This document shows positions 49,153 to 60,752 of a DNA stretch of 64,000 nt, in pieces (position 1 is the stretch's first letter; each line of letters starts with the position of its first letter). The position numbers and the translations under genes are program-made. Origin of the DNA: Thiobacillus sp. (GTDB lineage Bacteria; Pseudomonadota; Gammaproteobacteria; Burkholderiales; Thiobacillaceae); the NCBI GenBank assembly GCA_030679915.1, contig JAUXRY010000041.1, positions 37,818 through 101,817 on the forward strand, given 5' to 3'. The notes beneath the pieces were generated by a model. That model did not search any database. It saw only the letters and a list, made by a program, of their open reading frames with translations, and had not been told where the DNA came from.

Positions 49153-49179
49153 TTGAAATCGCCCGGGAAGGCATCATTT
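49153..49179 (+). promoter_or_regulatory. Candidate sigma-32 heat-shock promoter of clpB
   Basis: TTGAAA (49153-49158) and CATCATTT (49172-49179) are separated by 13 bases. The E. coli dnaK heat-shock promoter has the same spacing and a CCCCATTTA -10, so the match differs at two positions. clpB is a classical sigma-32 target. Confidence 0.6.
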
Positions 49180-49216
49180 AGGTGTCATTGAATATACCTT
49201 AAGCCAGAGGACAGTC

Positions 49217-51799
<2,583 letters not shown>

Positions 51800-51911
51800 C
51801 AGGATTGATTTGTTATGGGCGGATGAAGGAAGGGGCGATATTACGGCTCCTTTTCTCCGTTCTGAATTTTCAAGAAGGTGCAGTTTGATGATGAATTGTG
51901 CACCCAAAATG

Positions 51912-51952
51912 AACCACGGCTTGCATGGGATTCCCCCATGCAAGCCGTGGTT
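51912..51952. terminator. 18-bp perfect hairpin between clpB and the OmpA-like gene
   Basis: AACCACGGCTTGCATGGG (51912-51929) is exactly complementary to 51935-51952 with a 5-base loop. T-rich stretches follow on both strands, so it can end both convergent transcripts. The stem is much longer than a usual terminator needs. Confidence 0.75.
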
Positions 51953-51993
51953 TGTTGTGCCCGCAATCAACACGGGCGGAGCGCTTTCAGGTC

Positions 51994-53073
51994 TTACTTG
52001 TGTGGAACGATGTTGCCGCTATCGTCAGAGAGTACGATTTCCACACGGCGATTGATTTGACGGCCGGCTGCAGTATCGTTGGTGGCAGCCGGTGACGACT
52101 CACCATAACCTCGCGTAGTGACACGGTCGCTACTGATCCCCATATTACCCAGGGCTTTTTGTACGGCTTCGGCACGCCGCTCGGAGAGCGCCTGGTTGTA
52201 AGTGTCACTGCCTCTGCTGTCGGTGTGCCCTTCTATCATGACTTTACGTTGCGGGTACTTGTTGAGGAAGTCAGCCAGCTTTTTGACGTTGTTGATTCCG
52301 CCTGACGACAGTTCTGCCTTGTTGACGTTGAATAACACATCGCCCAGCGTGATCACCATGCCGCGTTCGGTTTTCTTGGCATTCAACTCCTTGAGTTGCA
52401 TTTCCTGTTGGGCAATCAGTGCCTGGTTGCGTTCTGCTTCGGCTTGGGCTTCGGCCAACGCAGCCGCTTGCTTGTCAGCGGCTTCCTGCGCGAGCGCAGC
52501 CTGCTTCCTGGCGGCATCGGCTTCAGCCATTCTTGCCGCAATCAGCGTTTGGTCCATTTCGGATTTGGCCTGGGCTTCAGCCAATGCTGCAGCCTGCTTG
52601 TCAGCGTTTTCCTGTGCGAGCGCAGCTTGTTTCCTGGCTGCTTCCAATGCTGTTGCGCGCTGATCAGCGGTTTGCTCTGCCTGCATCGCCCGTTTTTTGG
52701 CAGCGTCGGCCTCAGCGGTTCTCAACTCAAGGCGGACCTGGTCGCGTTTGGCGCTGGAGTTGGCGATATCCAACTCGGCAGCTTTGCGTTTGGCAGTTTC
52801 CTGTGCGATCGCCACTTTCTGTTTCGTCAGATAAGCGAGCTGGTTGACTGTGGAAACATCTTCACGATTGGTTGATGCGGTATCTGCCTTTTGCAGCGTA
52901 TTACCGGCTTCTTGCAGTTCAATCGCTGCCAGCTTTGTTACCTGGGGGTTGTTTCGTGCGCTGTTGTAGCTGGTACGTGCATCGTTGAGCGCGGTGTTTT
53001 CCGGAACAGAGGCGCAGCCAGAAACAATTGCGACTGCGATCAGGCTCAGGGGGAAATATAGGTTCTTTAGCAT
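51994..53073 (-). CDS. OmpA-family lipoprotein with DUF4398 domain
   Basis: 359 residues from the ATG preceded by GGAGTTAACC. The lipoprotein signal ends AIVSGC. Residues about 25-100 form a DUF4398-type helical region (LNDARTSYNSARNNPQ), then a long Ala/Gln/Lys-rich coiled coil with an internal duplication, and at the C terminus an OmpA peptidoglycan-binding domain (VMIEGHTDSRGSDTYNQALS, RVTTRGYGESSP). It probably spans from the outer membrane to the cell wall. It lies just after a second DUF4398 lipoprotein gene and is co-transcribed with it. Confidence 0.88.
   Translation of the reverse strand: MLKNLYFPLSLIAVAIVSGCASVPENTALNDARTSYNSARNNPQVTKLAAIELQEAGNTLQKADTASTNREDVSTVNQLAYLTKQKVAIAQETAKRKAAELDIANSSAKRDQVRLELRTAEADAAKKRAMQAEQTADQRATALEAARKQAALAQENADKQAAALAEAQAKSEMDQTLIAARMAEADAARKQAALAQEAADKQAAALAEAQAEAERNQALIAQQEMQLKELNAKKTERGMVITLGDVLFNVNKAELSSGGINNVKKLADFLNKYPQRKVMIEGHTDSRGSDTYNQALSERRAEAVQKALGNMGISSDRVTTRGYGESSPAATNDTAAGRQINRRVEIVLSDDSGNIVPHK
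52442..52637 (-). repeat. Duplicated 70-bp segment in the OmpA-like gene
   Basis: Bases 52442-52511 and 52568-52637 are close copies. Each encodes ARKQAALAQE followed by ADKQAAALAEAQ. The duplication lengthens the coiled coil by 42 residues in frame. Confidence 0.75.
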
Positions 53074-53091
53074 GGTTAACTCCATTGAAGA

Positions 53092-53484
53092 TTATTGTGT
53101 CTTGCGTTCGATTTCATGGCGCAGCACGCGGATGTCTTCCTGCAATGCGTCAGCTGCCGTCTGAGCTTTGGCTGAGCGTGCCATTGAGGCGGCCACTTTG
53201 GCGTCGACCTCTGCCTGTTCTGCCAACTGCTTGGCCAAGTCATAGTTTTTGTTTGTCATGGCTTTTTCTGCAGCGTCCAACTTGTCATTGGCTGACTTGA
53301 ACTGTATCGGGGCATATTCATTGCCACCCGCACTCATTGCATTGCTAACCGCGGATCTGGAAACAGCCATCTGCTCGACCGGAGCCTGAGTACTTGCACA
53401 ACCGGCCATCAGGATTGAGGCAGCCATGGCAAAACCCATACTTTTCATCATTCGATTCGATTTGAGTTGAGGGAGGTTTTTCAT
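53092..53484 (-). CDS. Small DUF4398-domain lipoprotein
   Basis: 130 residues. Signal with lipobox LMAGC followed by ASTQAPVEQ. The mature part reads YAPIQFKSANDKLDAAEKAM and KNYDLAKQLAEQAEVDAKVA, the two-helix pattern of DUF4398, and ends in a charged helix. AAGGATG lies upstream of the ATG. The OmpA-like gene starts 18 bases downstream and begins with a related domain, so both may form one periplasmic assembly. Function unknown. Confidence 0.82.
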   Translation of the reverse strand: MKNLPQLKSNRMMKSMGFAMAASILMAGCASTQAPVEQMAVSRSAVSNAMSAGGNEYAPIQFKSANDKLDAAEKAMTNKNYDLAKQLAEQAEVDAKVAASMARSAKAQTAADALQEDIRVLRHEIERKTQ

Positions 53485-53710
53485 CGTTTTTCATCCTTTT
53501 GGTTAAACAAAGCAGATTGTCACTTTAACGACTGACTATAGCCATACTAGTAAAAGCCAGCAGATTGGAAACAGAAATTTACATTTAACAGAACAGGCAG
53601 CCTGGTCTTTTCAAACAGAGCAGAATGGGGTTGGCTCCGTTTCGTTAGGCGCTGGCGCACATCATGGGGAGAATGACGCCGAGGCAGCGGCTGCGTTTTT
53701 CCCTGGATTT

Positions 53711-53739
53711 TTCCTGATATCTGCCCGCACCCTTAAAAT
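53711..53739 (+). promoter_or_regulatory. Possible promoter of tamA
   Basis: TTCCTG and TAAAAT lie 17 bases apart, ending 30 bases before the TTG start of tamA. The -10 box is good and the -35 box weak. The rest of the 285-base gap (53485-53769) shows no gene. Confidence 0.3.
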
Positions 53740-53769
53740 GGGCTGCTGCTGACTTATCTTAGGATTGCC

Positions 53770-55506
53770 TTGCCTACCTCCCGTTTTAACATTTTGGTGT
53801 TTTTTGCTGTGCTAAGTGCAGGGTCTGCCCACGCGCTGACGGTGCAGGTGGTGGCGCCGGAAGAAATTAAAACGCTGATGATGCAGCACCTTGAAACAGC
53901 GCGTGCCGCGCGGCTGGGTGAACGGATGGATGCAGAAGAAATGGCGCGCTTGCAACGGCAGAGTGAGCTGACGGCACGCGATCTTCTCGCCACCGAAGGC
54001 TATTTTTCGCCGCAGGTTGAAAGCGCAGTGGAATGGCTGGATGGTGACTGGCGGGTGGATTATCTGATTGTCCCTGGTGTGCGAACCCAGGTGAGAAGTG
54101 TCAAGCTGGGTTTCGACGGCGGATTAAAGAAGGATGAAGATGAGGCCCGGTTGCGCGCGCGCATCGAGCGCAGTTTTCCACTCAAGCAAGGCATGCCGTT
54201 TCGTCAGGCCGACTGGGACACCGCCAAGCTGGTGGTGTTGCGGCCCTTGCTGGTGGATACCTACCCAACTGCGCGGATTGCGGCGAGCGAGGCACGCATT
54301 GATCCCGCAGCACATGCTGCGGACCTGTCGCTGACGGTCGACAGTGGCCCTGCTTTTGTCTACGGTGCTACGGTAATTCAAGGCGTCAAGCGTTACCCGG
54401 AGGCGATCGTTCGCAATCTTAGTCCGATGAAACCCGGCCAGCCTTATCGCCAGCAGGATCTACTGGACTATCAGGCGATTCTGGAAGGGAGCAGTTATTT
54501 TGCGCAGGCCACGGTAAGTGTCGATCCCGACCCCGAACTGGCGTCAGCTTTGCCCATTCAGGTCGAGGTGGTTGAGCGACCCGAAAAACGCTTTAGCGTA
54601 GGGGCGGGTTTTAGCACCGATACCGGCGCGCGCGTGCAGGCCTCGTGGTTGCATCGGAACATTCTGGATCGCGGGATGCGACTCAAGTTTGATACGCGGA
54701 TTGAAACCAGCCGTCAGACCGGTACGGCTGAGTTGGCCTGGCCGCGGGATGAAGAGGGTTACGAAAATAGTTTGGGCTTGCAACGCAAACAGGAAGATAT
54801 CGAAGGCCAGGAAACCCGCTCAACGGTGCTGGCAGCCAAGCGCAATCGCACACGTGGACAGATCGAGACAACCCTGTCGCTGCAATTTCAAACCGAGGAT
54901 CAACGCATTGCCGAGGTGGTTAATGCAAGCAACCAGGCCTTGACCCTCAACTACGGCTGGATCCAGCGCAATGTGGGGCGTGGTTTCTATCCTCGACGCG
55001 GTTATGTGCTGAGTCTGCAGGGTGGCGGTGCGCTTGAGGCCTTGCTGTCTGACACCAGCTTTCTGCGCCTCTATGGACGCCATACGCAGTATTTTCCGGT
55101 AGGCAAGAATGGACGCCTGATCTTGCGTGGCGAACTGGCTAGCGTGCTGGCCCGACGCCGTGAAGGCATTCCGACAGACTTTCTGTTTCGCGCCGGCGGA
55201 GACAATTCAGTGCGAGGTTATGCGTATCAAAGTCTGGGACGCACGCTGAACGGCGCAGTGGAATCGGTGCGTTATCTCGCCACCGGCACGGTCGAATACA
55301 ACTATTTCGTTGATCGCAACTGGGGGGTGGCGCTGTTTGTCGACGCCGGGGATGCAGCCGACAGCCCGGCCAGTCTATCTCCTGTGTTTGGCTATGGCGT
55401 GGGTGCACGCTACAGCTCACCGGTAGGGCCGATCAACCTTGATCTGGCGTATGGCGAAGCCACCCAGAATTTCCGTCTGCATTTTTCACTTGGGCTTTCA
55501 TTTTGA
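53770..55506 (+). CDS. tamA: Translocation and assembly module protein TamA
   Basis: 578 residues. The start is TTG, supported by AGGA five bases upstream and by the signal peptide that begins at once (NILVFFAVLSAGSAHA). Three POTRA-like domains are followed by an Omp85 barrel with VRGY (GDNSVRGYAYQSLGRTLNGA) and a C-terminal beta-signal ending in Phe. TamA with TamB moves outer-membrane proteins or lipids across the periplasm. tamB overlaps its stop (TTGA). Confidence 0.92.
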   Translation: MPTSRFNILVFFAVLSAGSAHALTVQVVAPEEIKTLMMQHLETARAARLGERMDAEEMARLQRQSELTARDLLATEGYFSPQVESAVEWLDGDWRVDYLIVPGVRTQVRSVKLGFDGGLKKDEDEARLRARIERSFPLKQGMPFRQADWDTAKLVVLRPLLVDTYPTARIAASEARIDPAAHAADLSLTVDSGPAFVYGATVIQGVKRYPEAIVRNLSPMKPGQPYRQQDLLDYQAILEGSSYFAQATVSVDPDPELASALPIQVEVVERPEKRFSVGAGFSTDTGARVQASWLHRNILDRGMRLKFDTRIETSRQTGTAELAWPRDEEGYENSLGLQRKQEDIEGQETRSTVLAAKRNRTRGQIETTLSLQFQTEDQRIAEVVNASNQALTLNYGWIQRNVGRGFYPRRGYVLSLQGGGALEALLSDTSFLRLYGRHTQYFPVGKNGRLILRGELASVLARRREGIPTDFLFRAGGDNSVRGYAYQSLGRTLNGAVESVRYLATGTVEYNYFVDRNWGVALFVDAGDAADSPASLSPVFGYGVGARYSSPVGPINLDLAYGEATQNFRLHFSLGLSF

Positions 55507-58500
55507 AGCGCGTCTTGTTGAAGCGTGTTGCCTGGGGCGGCGCGTGGCTAACCCTCGCGGTGGTCATTCTGGTTGCGGCATTTTTGTGGCTAACAACCAC
55601 GGCGACCGGATTTCTGTGGCTGGCCAAGCAGGCCACCCCGTTAAGCAATGGCCGCCTGGTGCTCGAAGGGGTGGATGGCCATTTGGGCGCATCGGTTCAC
55701 ATCAAGACGCTGATTTACAAATCGGACCTGCAGCACATCACCCTGCAACAGGTCCGGCTGGACTGGAAGCCCCGTTCGTTATGGCGGCGGTTGGTCGATA
55801 TCGAACTGTTGGCAGCGCAGCAGGTCCGGGTGGAGATTCTCAAGAAGGACCTGACGCCGCTGACGTATCCAGCCAGCTTGCGACTGCCGCTGGAAATCCG
55901 GGTTGTCGCATGGGATGTGGGGCAACTTGAACTGGTTGACGAAGGTCAGACACTAAGTTTTAGCGCCTTGCATGGCAAGGTGGATGGCCTGGGTGATCGT
56001 TTCGATCTGACTGCTGCAGCGAACACGCCGTGGGCGGAAGTAGCAGGTCAGTTCGGCATCAACAAAGATGCGCCGTTCAAGGTACAGGGTTCGTTCACTG
56101 CACACCGCAAGACACCCGTGCCGGTTGAGGCGCAACTGGAACTGTCGGGTGAACTGGCCGCGCTGGATTTCAAGCTGGATGCCCTGGCTGAAGACATGCG
56201 CATGATGGCTGCGGGCAAGCTGGCTTTTTTTGCGCCGGTTCGTTTGCCGCGTCTGGTGTTATCGGGTCAGGGAATCGACCCCAGAAAGTTTTCGGCGGAT
56301 GCGCCACACGCTGATCTGGCATTTTCCGGCGTGTTTGAAGGTCAACCGGGCGAACGTTTGCTCGGCACATTCAGTCTTCACAATCAACAAGCCGGGCGGC
56401 TCGATCAGGATCGCCTGCCGTTGGCCAACCTGACTGGCGCGGTGGTGGGTGATAGCGTAAACGCCGATTTCAGCGCGCTGGAAATCGACCTGGGTAACGC
56501 CGGACGCTTTAGCGGTGACGGCCAATGGCGTGACGGCCAGTTTGCAGTCAACCTGAATAGCCCGCGCTTGAATCTGGCGGGGATACATCGTGACCTGTAT
56601 CCCACCCGCATTCAATCTGCGCTGCGACTGAGCGGCGATGCAAAGCGCCAGACTTTGACTGCTGATGTGGCCGAAACCTGGGGGCAAGGCAGCTTTACCT
56701 TGAGCCTGGCAGATGCGGTGTTGCGTTTGCAGGATGCGGCCTTCAGCGGGCAGGCCGGGCGGCTGAAGGCAAAGGGTAGCGTTAAGCTTGACGCCACTCG
56801 CGAATTTGAAGTTACGTTTGACGCGACCCAGATCAATCCCGCCCGATTTGGAAAATATCCGCGCGCCAAACTCAATGCGCGTGGTGAAGTGAGCGGTGCG
56901 TTGCTGCCCGCGTTGCGCCTGCAAACACAGTTCACGTTACCACCGGGCGAACTCGAAGGCCGTCCGGTCAAAGGTCAGGGCAAGCTGCATTATGCAAACA
57001 ATCGTCTGACCGACACCGACATCAATCTCGATCTGGCTGGCAACCGGGCTGTATTAAAAGGCGCTTTCGGCGGCAAGGGCGACCGGATGGTGTGGGACAT
57101 CAATGCACCTGCGCTGGCCCGCCTGAATCTGGGCCTGGCGGGGCGTTTGACGAGCACCGGCAGCATCAGGGGTGACCCCGGGCAGCCGCAAATCGACGCC
57201 CAACTCAATGCCAGCGGCTTGCGCTTGCCAGGTGGTATTGCGGCCGATTCCGTCGACCTGAAACTCCAACTGCAAGCCGCATTGACGGGGGTGTTCAATG
57301 GGCAACTGGACGCACGCGGGATTCGCGTTGCGGAGCAGCGCATCACATCGGCACGCGCCAGTATTCAGGGCCGCCGTGATGCGCATACCCTGTCGATCGA
57401 TGCGCGCCTGGCGGACTGGCAGGGGGTTGTGTCGCTGACTGGCGGGCGGGATAGGAATCAGGTCTGGCGCGGCCAAATGAACCAGGCTACCGTGCAAGGT
57501 GCATGGCCGATGCAATTGAGTACACCCGCCGGTTTGGTGTTGAGTCGCGACCAGCAGCAAGTGAGCAATCTGTCGTTCACGCTGGCGGGCGGAAAAGTGA
57601 GCAACGTGCAGTTCAACCGGCAGGGCACGCAGATAAGTACGCGCGGTGCAGTCAGCAACCTGCCGCTTGCGCCCTTGCTCGGTTTGCTGGAAACCCCGCC
57701 GCCCTTGACGACCGACCTGCGCATGAATGGCGACTGGAATCTTCGCTTGGGCGACACCCTGGAAGGCGAGGCCCGTCTGGTTCGGCAAGCGGGTGATGTG
57801 AGATTCAAAGACCCGGGCGTTAACCTGGGCCTGACCACCCTTGGCCTCGATCTCAAGGCTGTTGCCAATCAGGTAGCGGCTCGCCTCGATGCCACGACCC
57901 GCGAGGCAGGAAAACTACGCGCCGAAGGCAGCGCGAAACTGGTGCGCGATGGCGCGGGCTTGACGCTGCCGCGCAGTGCTCCGCTGACATGGACTGCCGC
58001 GCTCGAAGTGCCGGACCTGCGACTGCTCAAGCCGTTTATTCCGATCGCTATCCGCCTGGATGCACGGCTGGCCGCGCAACTTGCCGGCAGCGGCAGCCTG
58101 GCTGCGCCGCGCATCGAAGGACAGATCGATGCCAGCCGGATTCGTTTTACCCTGCCTGATGAAGGGGTGTCGATTAGCGATGGCACGCTTAAGCTGGTAT
58201 TGGCCGACGATCGGGTGAAGGTACAGCAGGGCGAATTGAAAGGCCTGGGCGGACGCATTGTGGTGAGCGGCGAGGCGCAGCTGAAGAACCCGCAGGCTGG
58301 GCTTACGCTGATATTTGAAAAATTCACCGCGACCAGCCGCAGTGATCGTCAGGTAACAGTATCCGGTGTCACCCGTCTCAATCTCGATTTGAAACGGCTG
58401 GAACTCACAGGGGAGCTCATCGCTGATCGCGCCCGGCTGGAAATGCCCGCAGCCAGCAAGCCGGTTCTTTCATCCGATGTGGTCGTGGTAGGCCAGCCGC

Positions 58501-59240
58501 CACGTGAGAAACCGGCGAGCCAGCGCTTCCTCATGGCACTCGATCTCACCCTCAAACTGGGCAACGACTTCCTGTTCAAGGGTGCCGGCCTCGACGCGCG
58601 GCTGGGCGGCCAGTTGCGTGTGTTTACCTTGAATCAGACCTTGCGAGGAGAGGGGACGATCAGAGTGGTTGAAGGACGCTACGCTGCATATGCACAGACG
58701 CTCAACATCGAGCGCGGTGTGTTGCGCTTTGTCGGCCCGATCGATAACCCGGGACTGGATGTGCTGGCGGTGCGTAAAACCTCGAACGTCAAGGCTGGGG
58801 TGCAGGTGGGCGGCACCGTGCAGCGCCCGGTGGTCAAGCTGTATTCCGACCCCGCCATGCCCGATACGGAAAAGCTCGCCTGGCTGGTATTGGGGCACGG
58901 CCTGGAAAACAGCGGGCAACAGGAGTTTGTGTTGATGCAGGTCGCTGCGGCGGCCTTGCTGAGTCAGGCTGAGTCAGTCAACTTCCAGTCGAAGCTGGCA
59001 GACACCCTGGGCATCGACAGTTTCGATGTGCGCGCCGGCGATGGGGCAACGCTGAGTAGTTCGGTAGTCAGCGTGGGCAAAAGGCTGTCGGAACGTGCGA
59101 CCCTGAGTTACGAGCAAAGTCTTGATGGCTTGAGTCAGGTCGTCAAAGTCCTCTACCAATTGAGTCCCAGTGTGCGCCTGGAAGTGCAGGCCGGGCAGCA
59201 AAGCAGTTTCGATGCGTTCTACACGCGGGAATACGACTGA
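55503..59240 (+). CDS. tamB: Translocation and assembly module protein TamB
   Basis: 1245 residues, TTG start overlapping the tamA stop. An N-terminal signal anchor (WLTLAVVILVAAFLWLTTTA) is followed by a very long beta-helical region of alternating hydrophobic strands and the DUF490 domain at the C terminus (IRVVEGRYAAYAQTLNIERG, LVLGHGLENSGQQEFVLMQV, LSYEQSLDGLSQVVKVLYQL). Related to AsmA and VPS13-like bridge proteins that may carry phospholipids between membranes. Paired with tamA as in most Gram-negatives. Confidence 0.94.
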   Translation: MKRVLLKRVAWGGAWLTLAVVILVAAFLWLTTTATGFLWLAKQATPLSNGRLVLEGVDGHLGASVHIKTLIYKSDLQHITLQQVRLDWKPRSLWRRLVDIELLAAQQVRVEILKKDLTPLTYPASLRLPLEIRVVAWDVGQLELVDEGQTLSFSALHGKVDGLGDRFDLTAAANTPWAEVAGQFGINKDAPFKVQGSFTAHRKTPVPVEAQLELSGELAALDFKLDALAEDMRMMAAGKLAFFAPVRLPRLVLSGQGIDPRKFSADAPHADLAFSGVFEGQPGERLLGTFSLHNQQAGRLDQDRLPLANLTGAVVGDSVNADFSALEIDLGNAGRFSGDGQWRDGQFAVNLNSPRLNLAGIHRDLYPTRIQSALRLSGDAKRQTLTADVAETWGQGSFTLSLADAVLRLQDAAFSGQAGRLKAKGSVKLDATREFEVTFDATQINPARFGKYPRAKLNARGEVSGALLPALRLQTQFTLPPGELEGRPVKGQGKLHYANNRLTDTDINLDLAGNRAVLKGAFGGKGDRMVWDINAPALARLNLGLAGRLTSTGSIRGDPGQPQIDAQLNASGLRLPGGIAADSVDLKLQLQAALTGVFNGQLDARGIRVAEQRITSARASIQGRRDAHTLSIDARLADWQGVVSLTGGRDRNQVWRGQMNQATVQGAWPMQLSTPAGLVLSRDQQQVSNLSFTLAGGKVSNVQFNRQGTQISTRGAVSNLPLAPLLGLLETPPPLTTDLRMNGDWNLRLGDTLEGEARLVRQAGDVRFKDPGVNLGLTTLGLDLKAVANQVAARLDATTREAGKLRAEGSAKLVRDGAGLTLPRSAPLTWTAALEVPDLRLLKPFIPIAIRLDARLAAQLAGSGSLAAPRIEGQIDASRIRFTLPDEGVSISDGTLKLVLADDRVKVQQGELKGLGGRIVVSGEAQLKNPQAGLTLIFEKFTATSRSDRQVTVSGVTRLNLDLKRLELTGELIADRARLEMPAASKPVLSSDVVVVGQPPREKPASQRFLMALDLTLKLGNDFLFKGAGLDARLGGQLRVFTLNQTLRGEGTIRVVEGRYAAYAQTLNIERGVLRFVGPIDNPGLDVLAVRKTSNVKAGVQVGGTVQRPVVKLYSDPAMPDTEKLAWLVLGHGLENSGQQEFVLMQVAAAALLSQAESVNFQSKLADTLGIDSFDVRAGDGATLSSSVVSVGKRLSERATLSYEQSLDGLSQVVKVLYQLSPSVRLEVQAGQQSSFDAFYTREYD

Positions 59241-59259
59241 GACTATCGATTCCAGATGG

Positions 59260-59265
59260 TAGAAT
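59260..59265 (+). promoter_or_regulatory. Possible -10 box upstream of surE
   Basis: TAGAAT, one base from consensus, lies just after tamB. No clear -35 is seen. Transcripts starting about seven bases on would begin at or next to the ATG of the small leader frame at 59273. Confidence 0.35.
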
Positions 59266-59272
59266 CAGGCAC

Positions 59273-59344
59273 ATGTTTCACGCACGTTTCATCGCCATGA
59301 ATTCCCTTTATCACCTGACCGTCCTGACCGAGCGCAGTTTCTGA
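59273..59344 (+). CDS. Possible 23-codon leader peptide of surE
   Basis: A short frame starts at ATG 59273 (a second in-frame ATG at 59297) and stops with TGA at 59342-59344, sharing its last base with the surE ATG (TGATG). The peptide is mixed hydrophobic and basic, ending LTVLTERSF. It has no good ribosome site, and a -10 box just upstream would make it nearly leaderless. It may serve only to couple translation into surE; it may also be chance. Confidence 0.3.
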   Translation: MFHARFIAMNSLYHLTVLTERSF

Positions 59345-60087
59345 TGCGCATTCTGCTTTCCAACGACGATGGTTACTTTGCCCCCGGCCTTGCCGCACTG
59401 GCCAAGGCGCTCGCACCGTTGGCCGACATCACTGTCGTGGCGCCCGAACGTGACCGTAGCGGCGCGTCCAATTCGCTCACGCTCGACCGGCCGCTGATGC
59501 TGCGGCAGGCACCCAGCGGCTTTTATTACGTCAACGGCACGCCGACCGATTGCGTCCATCTGGCTGTCACTGGCATGCTCGATCACCTGCCCGACATGGT
59601 GATTTCCGGCATCAATCACGGTGCCAACATGGGCGATGACACCATTTATTCCGGCACCGTGGCCGCGGCCACCGAAGGTTATTTGCTGGGTATTCCGTCG
59701 ATTGCGGTTTCGCTCGCCAACCACGATGCGCTGAATTTTGATACTGCAGCGCGCGTGGTGCTCGAGCTGGCGCAGCGTATTCAGGCACAGCCCCCCACCG
59801 AACCCATGCTGCTCAACGTCAACGTGCCGGATTGCAGATGGGAAGATTTGCAAGGCCAGCGCGTGACCCGTCTCGGCAAACGCCACAAGGCCGAATCGGT
59901 GGTCAAAACCACCAATCCGCGTGGCCAGACCGTCTACTGGGTGGGCGCTGCAGGCCTGGCGCAGGACGCTGGCGAAGGAACCGACTTTCATGCCATTGCC
60001 AACGGTTTCGTTTCAATCACCCCGCTGCAAATGGACTTGACCCTTTTCAGCCAGATGGAAAGTGTGAACACATGGCTGAAACCCTGA
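59344..60087 (+). CDS. surE: 5'-nucleotidase SurE
   Basis: 247 residues. The metal site is [20 protein letters not shown] (two Asp), with [17 protein letters not shown] and [20 protein letters not shown] as further signatures. It removes phosphate from nucleoside 5'- and 3'-monophosphates and is part of the stationary-phase set. surE-pcm-nlpD-rpoS is a conserved order. Its end overlaps pcm by 16 bases. Confidence 0.96.
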   Translation: MRILLSNDDGYFAPGLAALAKALAPLADITVVAPERDRSGASNSLTLDRPLMLRQAPSGFYYVNGTPTDCVHLAVTGMLDHLPDMVISGINHGANMGDDTIYSGTVAAATEGYLLGIPSIAVSLANHDALNFDTAARVVLELAQRIQAQPPTEPMLLNVNVPDCRWEDLQGQRVTRLGKRHKAESVVKTTNPRGQTVYWVGAAGLAQDAGEGTDFHAIANGFVSITPLQMDLTLFSQMESVNTWLKP

Positions 60088-60752
60088 ATTCGCGCGCAGG
60101 AATCGGCATGACCTCGGCGCGCACCCGTGGTCGCATGATCGAACGATTGCGTGAACAAGGCATCAAGGATTCCATCGTGCTGGCCGCCATGGACAGCGTC
60201 CCGCGTCATCTGTTCGTCGATCAGGCGTTGGAATCGCGTGCCTATGAAGACACGGCACTCCCCATCGGCTTTGGGCAGACCATTTCCAGTCCCTACATCG
60301 TGGCGCGCATGGCCGAGCTGGCCCGTCATGGCGAAAAGGGTCTCGGGCATGATCTCGGACGCGTGCTGGAAATAGGCCTTGGCTGTGGCTATCAGGCTGC
60401 AGTGTTGGGCAAACTGGCGCGCGAGGTAATTTCCATCGAACGTATCGCTGCGCTGGTGGGGAAAACCCGTCCGCGCTTGCGTCAGCTCAGAATCAACAAC
60501 GTCAAACCCAAACATGGCGACGGCATGTCCGGCGCCAAGGATTTTGCGCCGTTTGATGCCATCGTGATTGCCGCCGCATTTGGCGAAGTGCCACAGGCGC
60601 TGCTTCCGCAGCTGGCCGATGGAGGCCGGCTGGTGATGCCGCTGGGCAACACCAACCAGACCTTGTGCGTGGTAGAACGACAGGGAGACACCTTCACCGA
60701 GCAGTTACTTGAAGGGGTGAAGTTCGTGCCTTTACTCCCTGGAGTGGCGTAA
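60072..60752 (+). CDS. pcm: Protein-L-isoaspartate O-methyltransferase
   Basis: 226 residues. The SAM-binding motif is [19 protein letters not shown], with [20 protein letters not shown] and [13 protein letters not shown] as family signatures. It repairs isoaspartyl damage in aged proteins. ATG 60072 lies inside the end of surE; an internal ATG at 60108 is an alternative. The stop TAA overlaps the nlpD ATG by one base. Confidence 0.95.
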   Translation: MAETLNSRAGIGMTSARTRGRMIERLREQGIKDSIVLAAMDSVPRHLFVDQALESRAYEDTALPIGFGQTISSPYIVARMAELARHGEKGLGHDLGRVLEIGLGCGYQAAVLGKLAREVISIERIAALVGKTRPRLRQLRINNVKPKHGDGMSGAKDFAPFDAIVIAAAFGEVPQALLPQLADGGRLVMPLGNTNQTLCVVERQGDTFTEQLLEGVKFVPLLPGVA

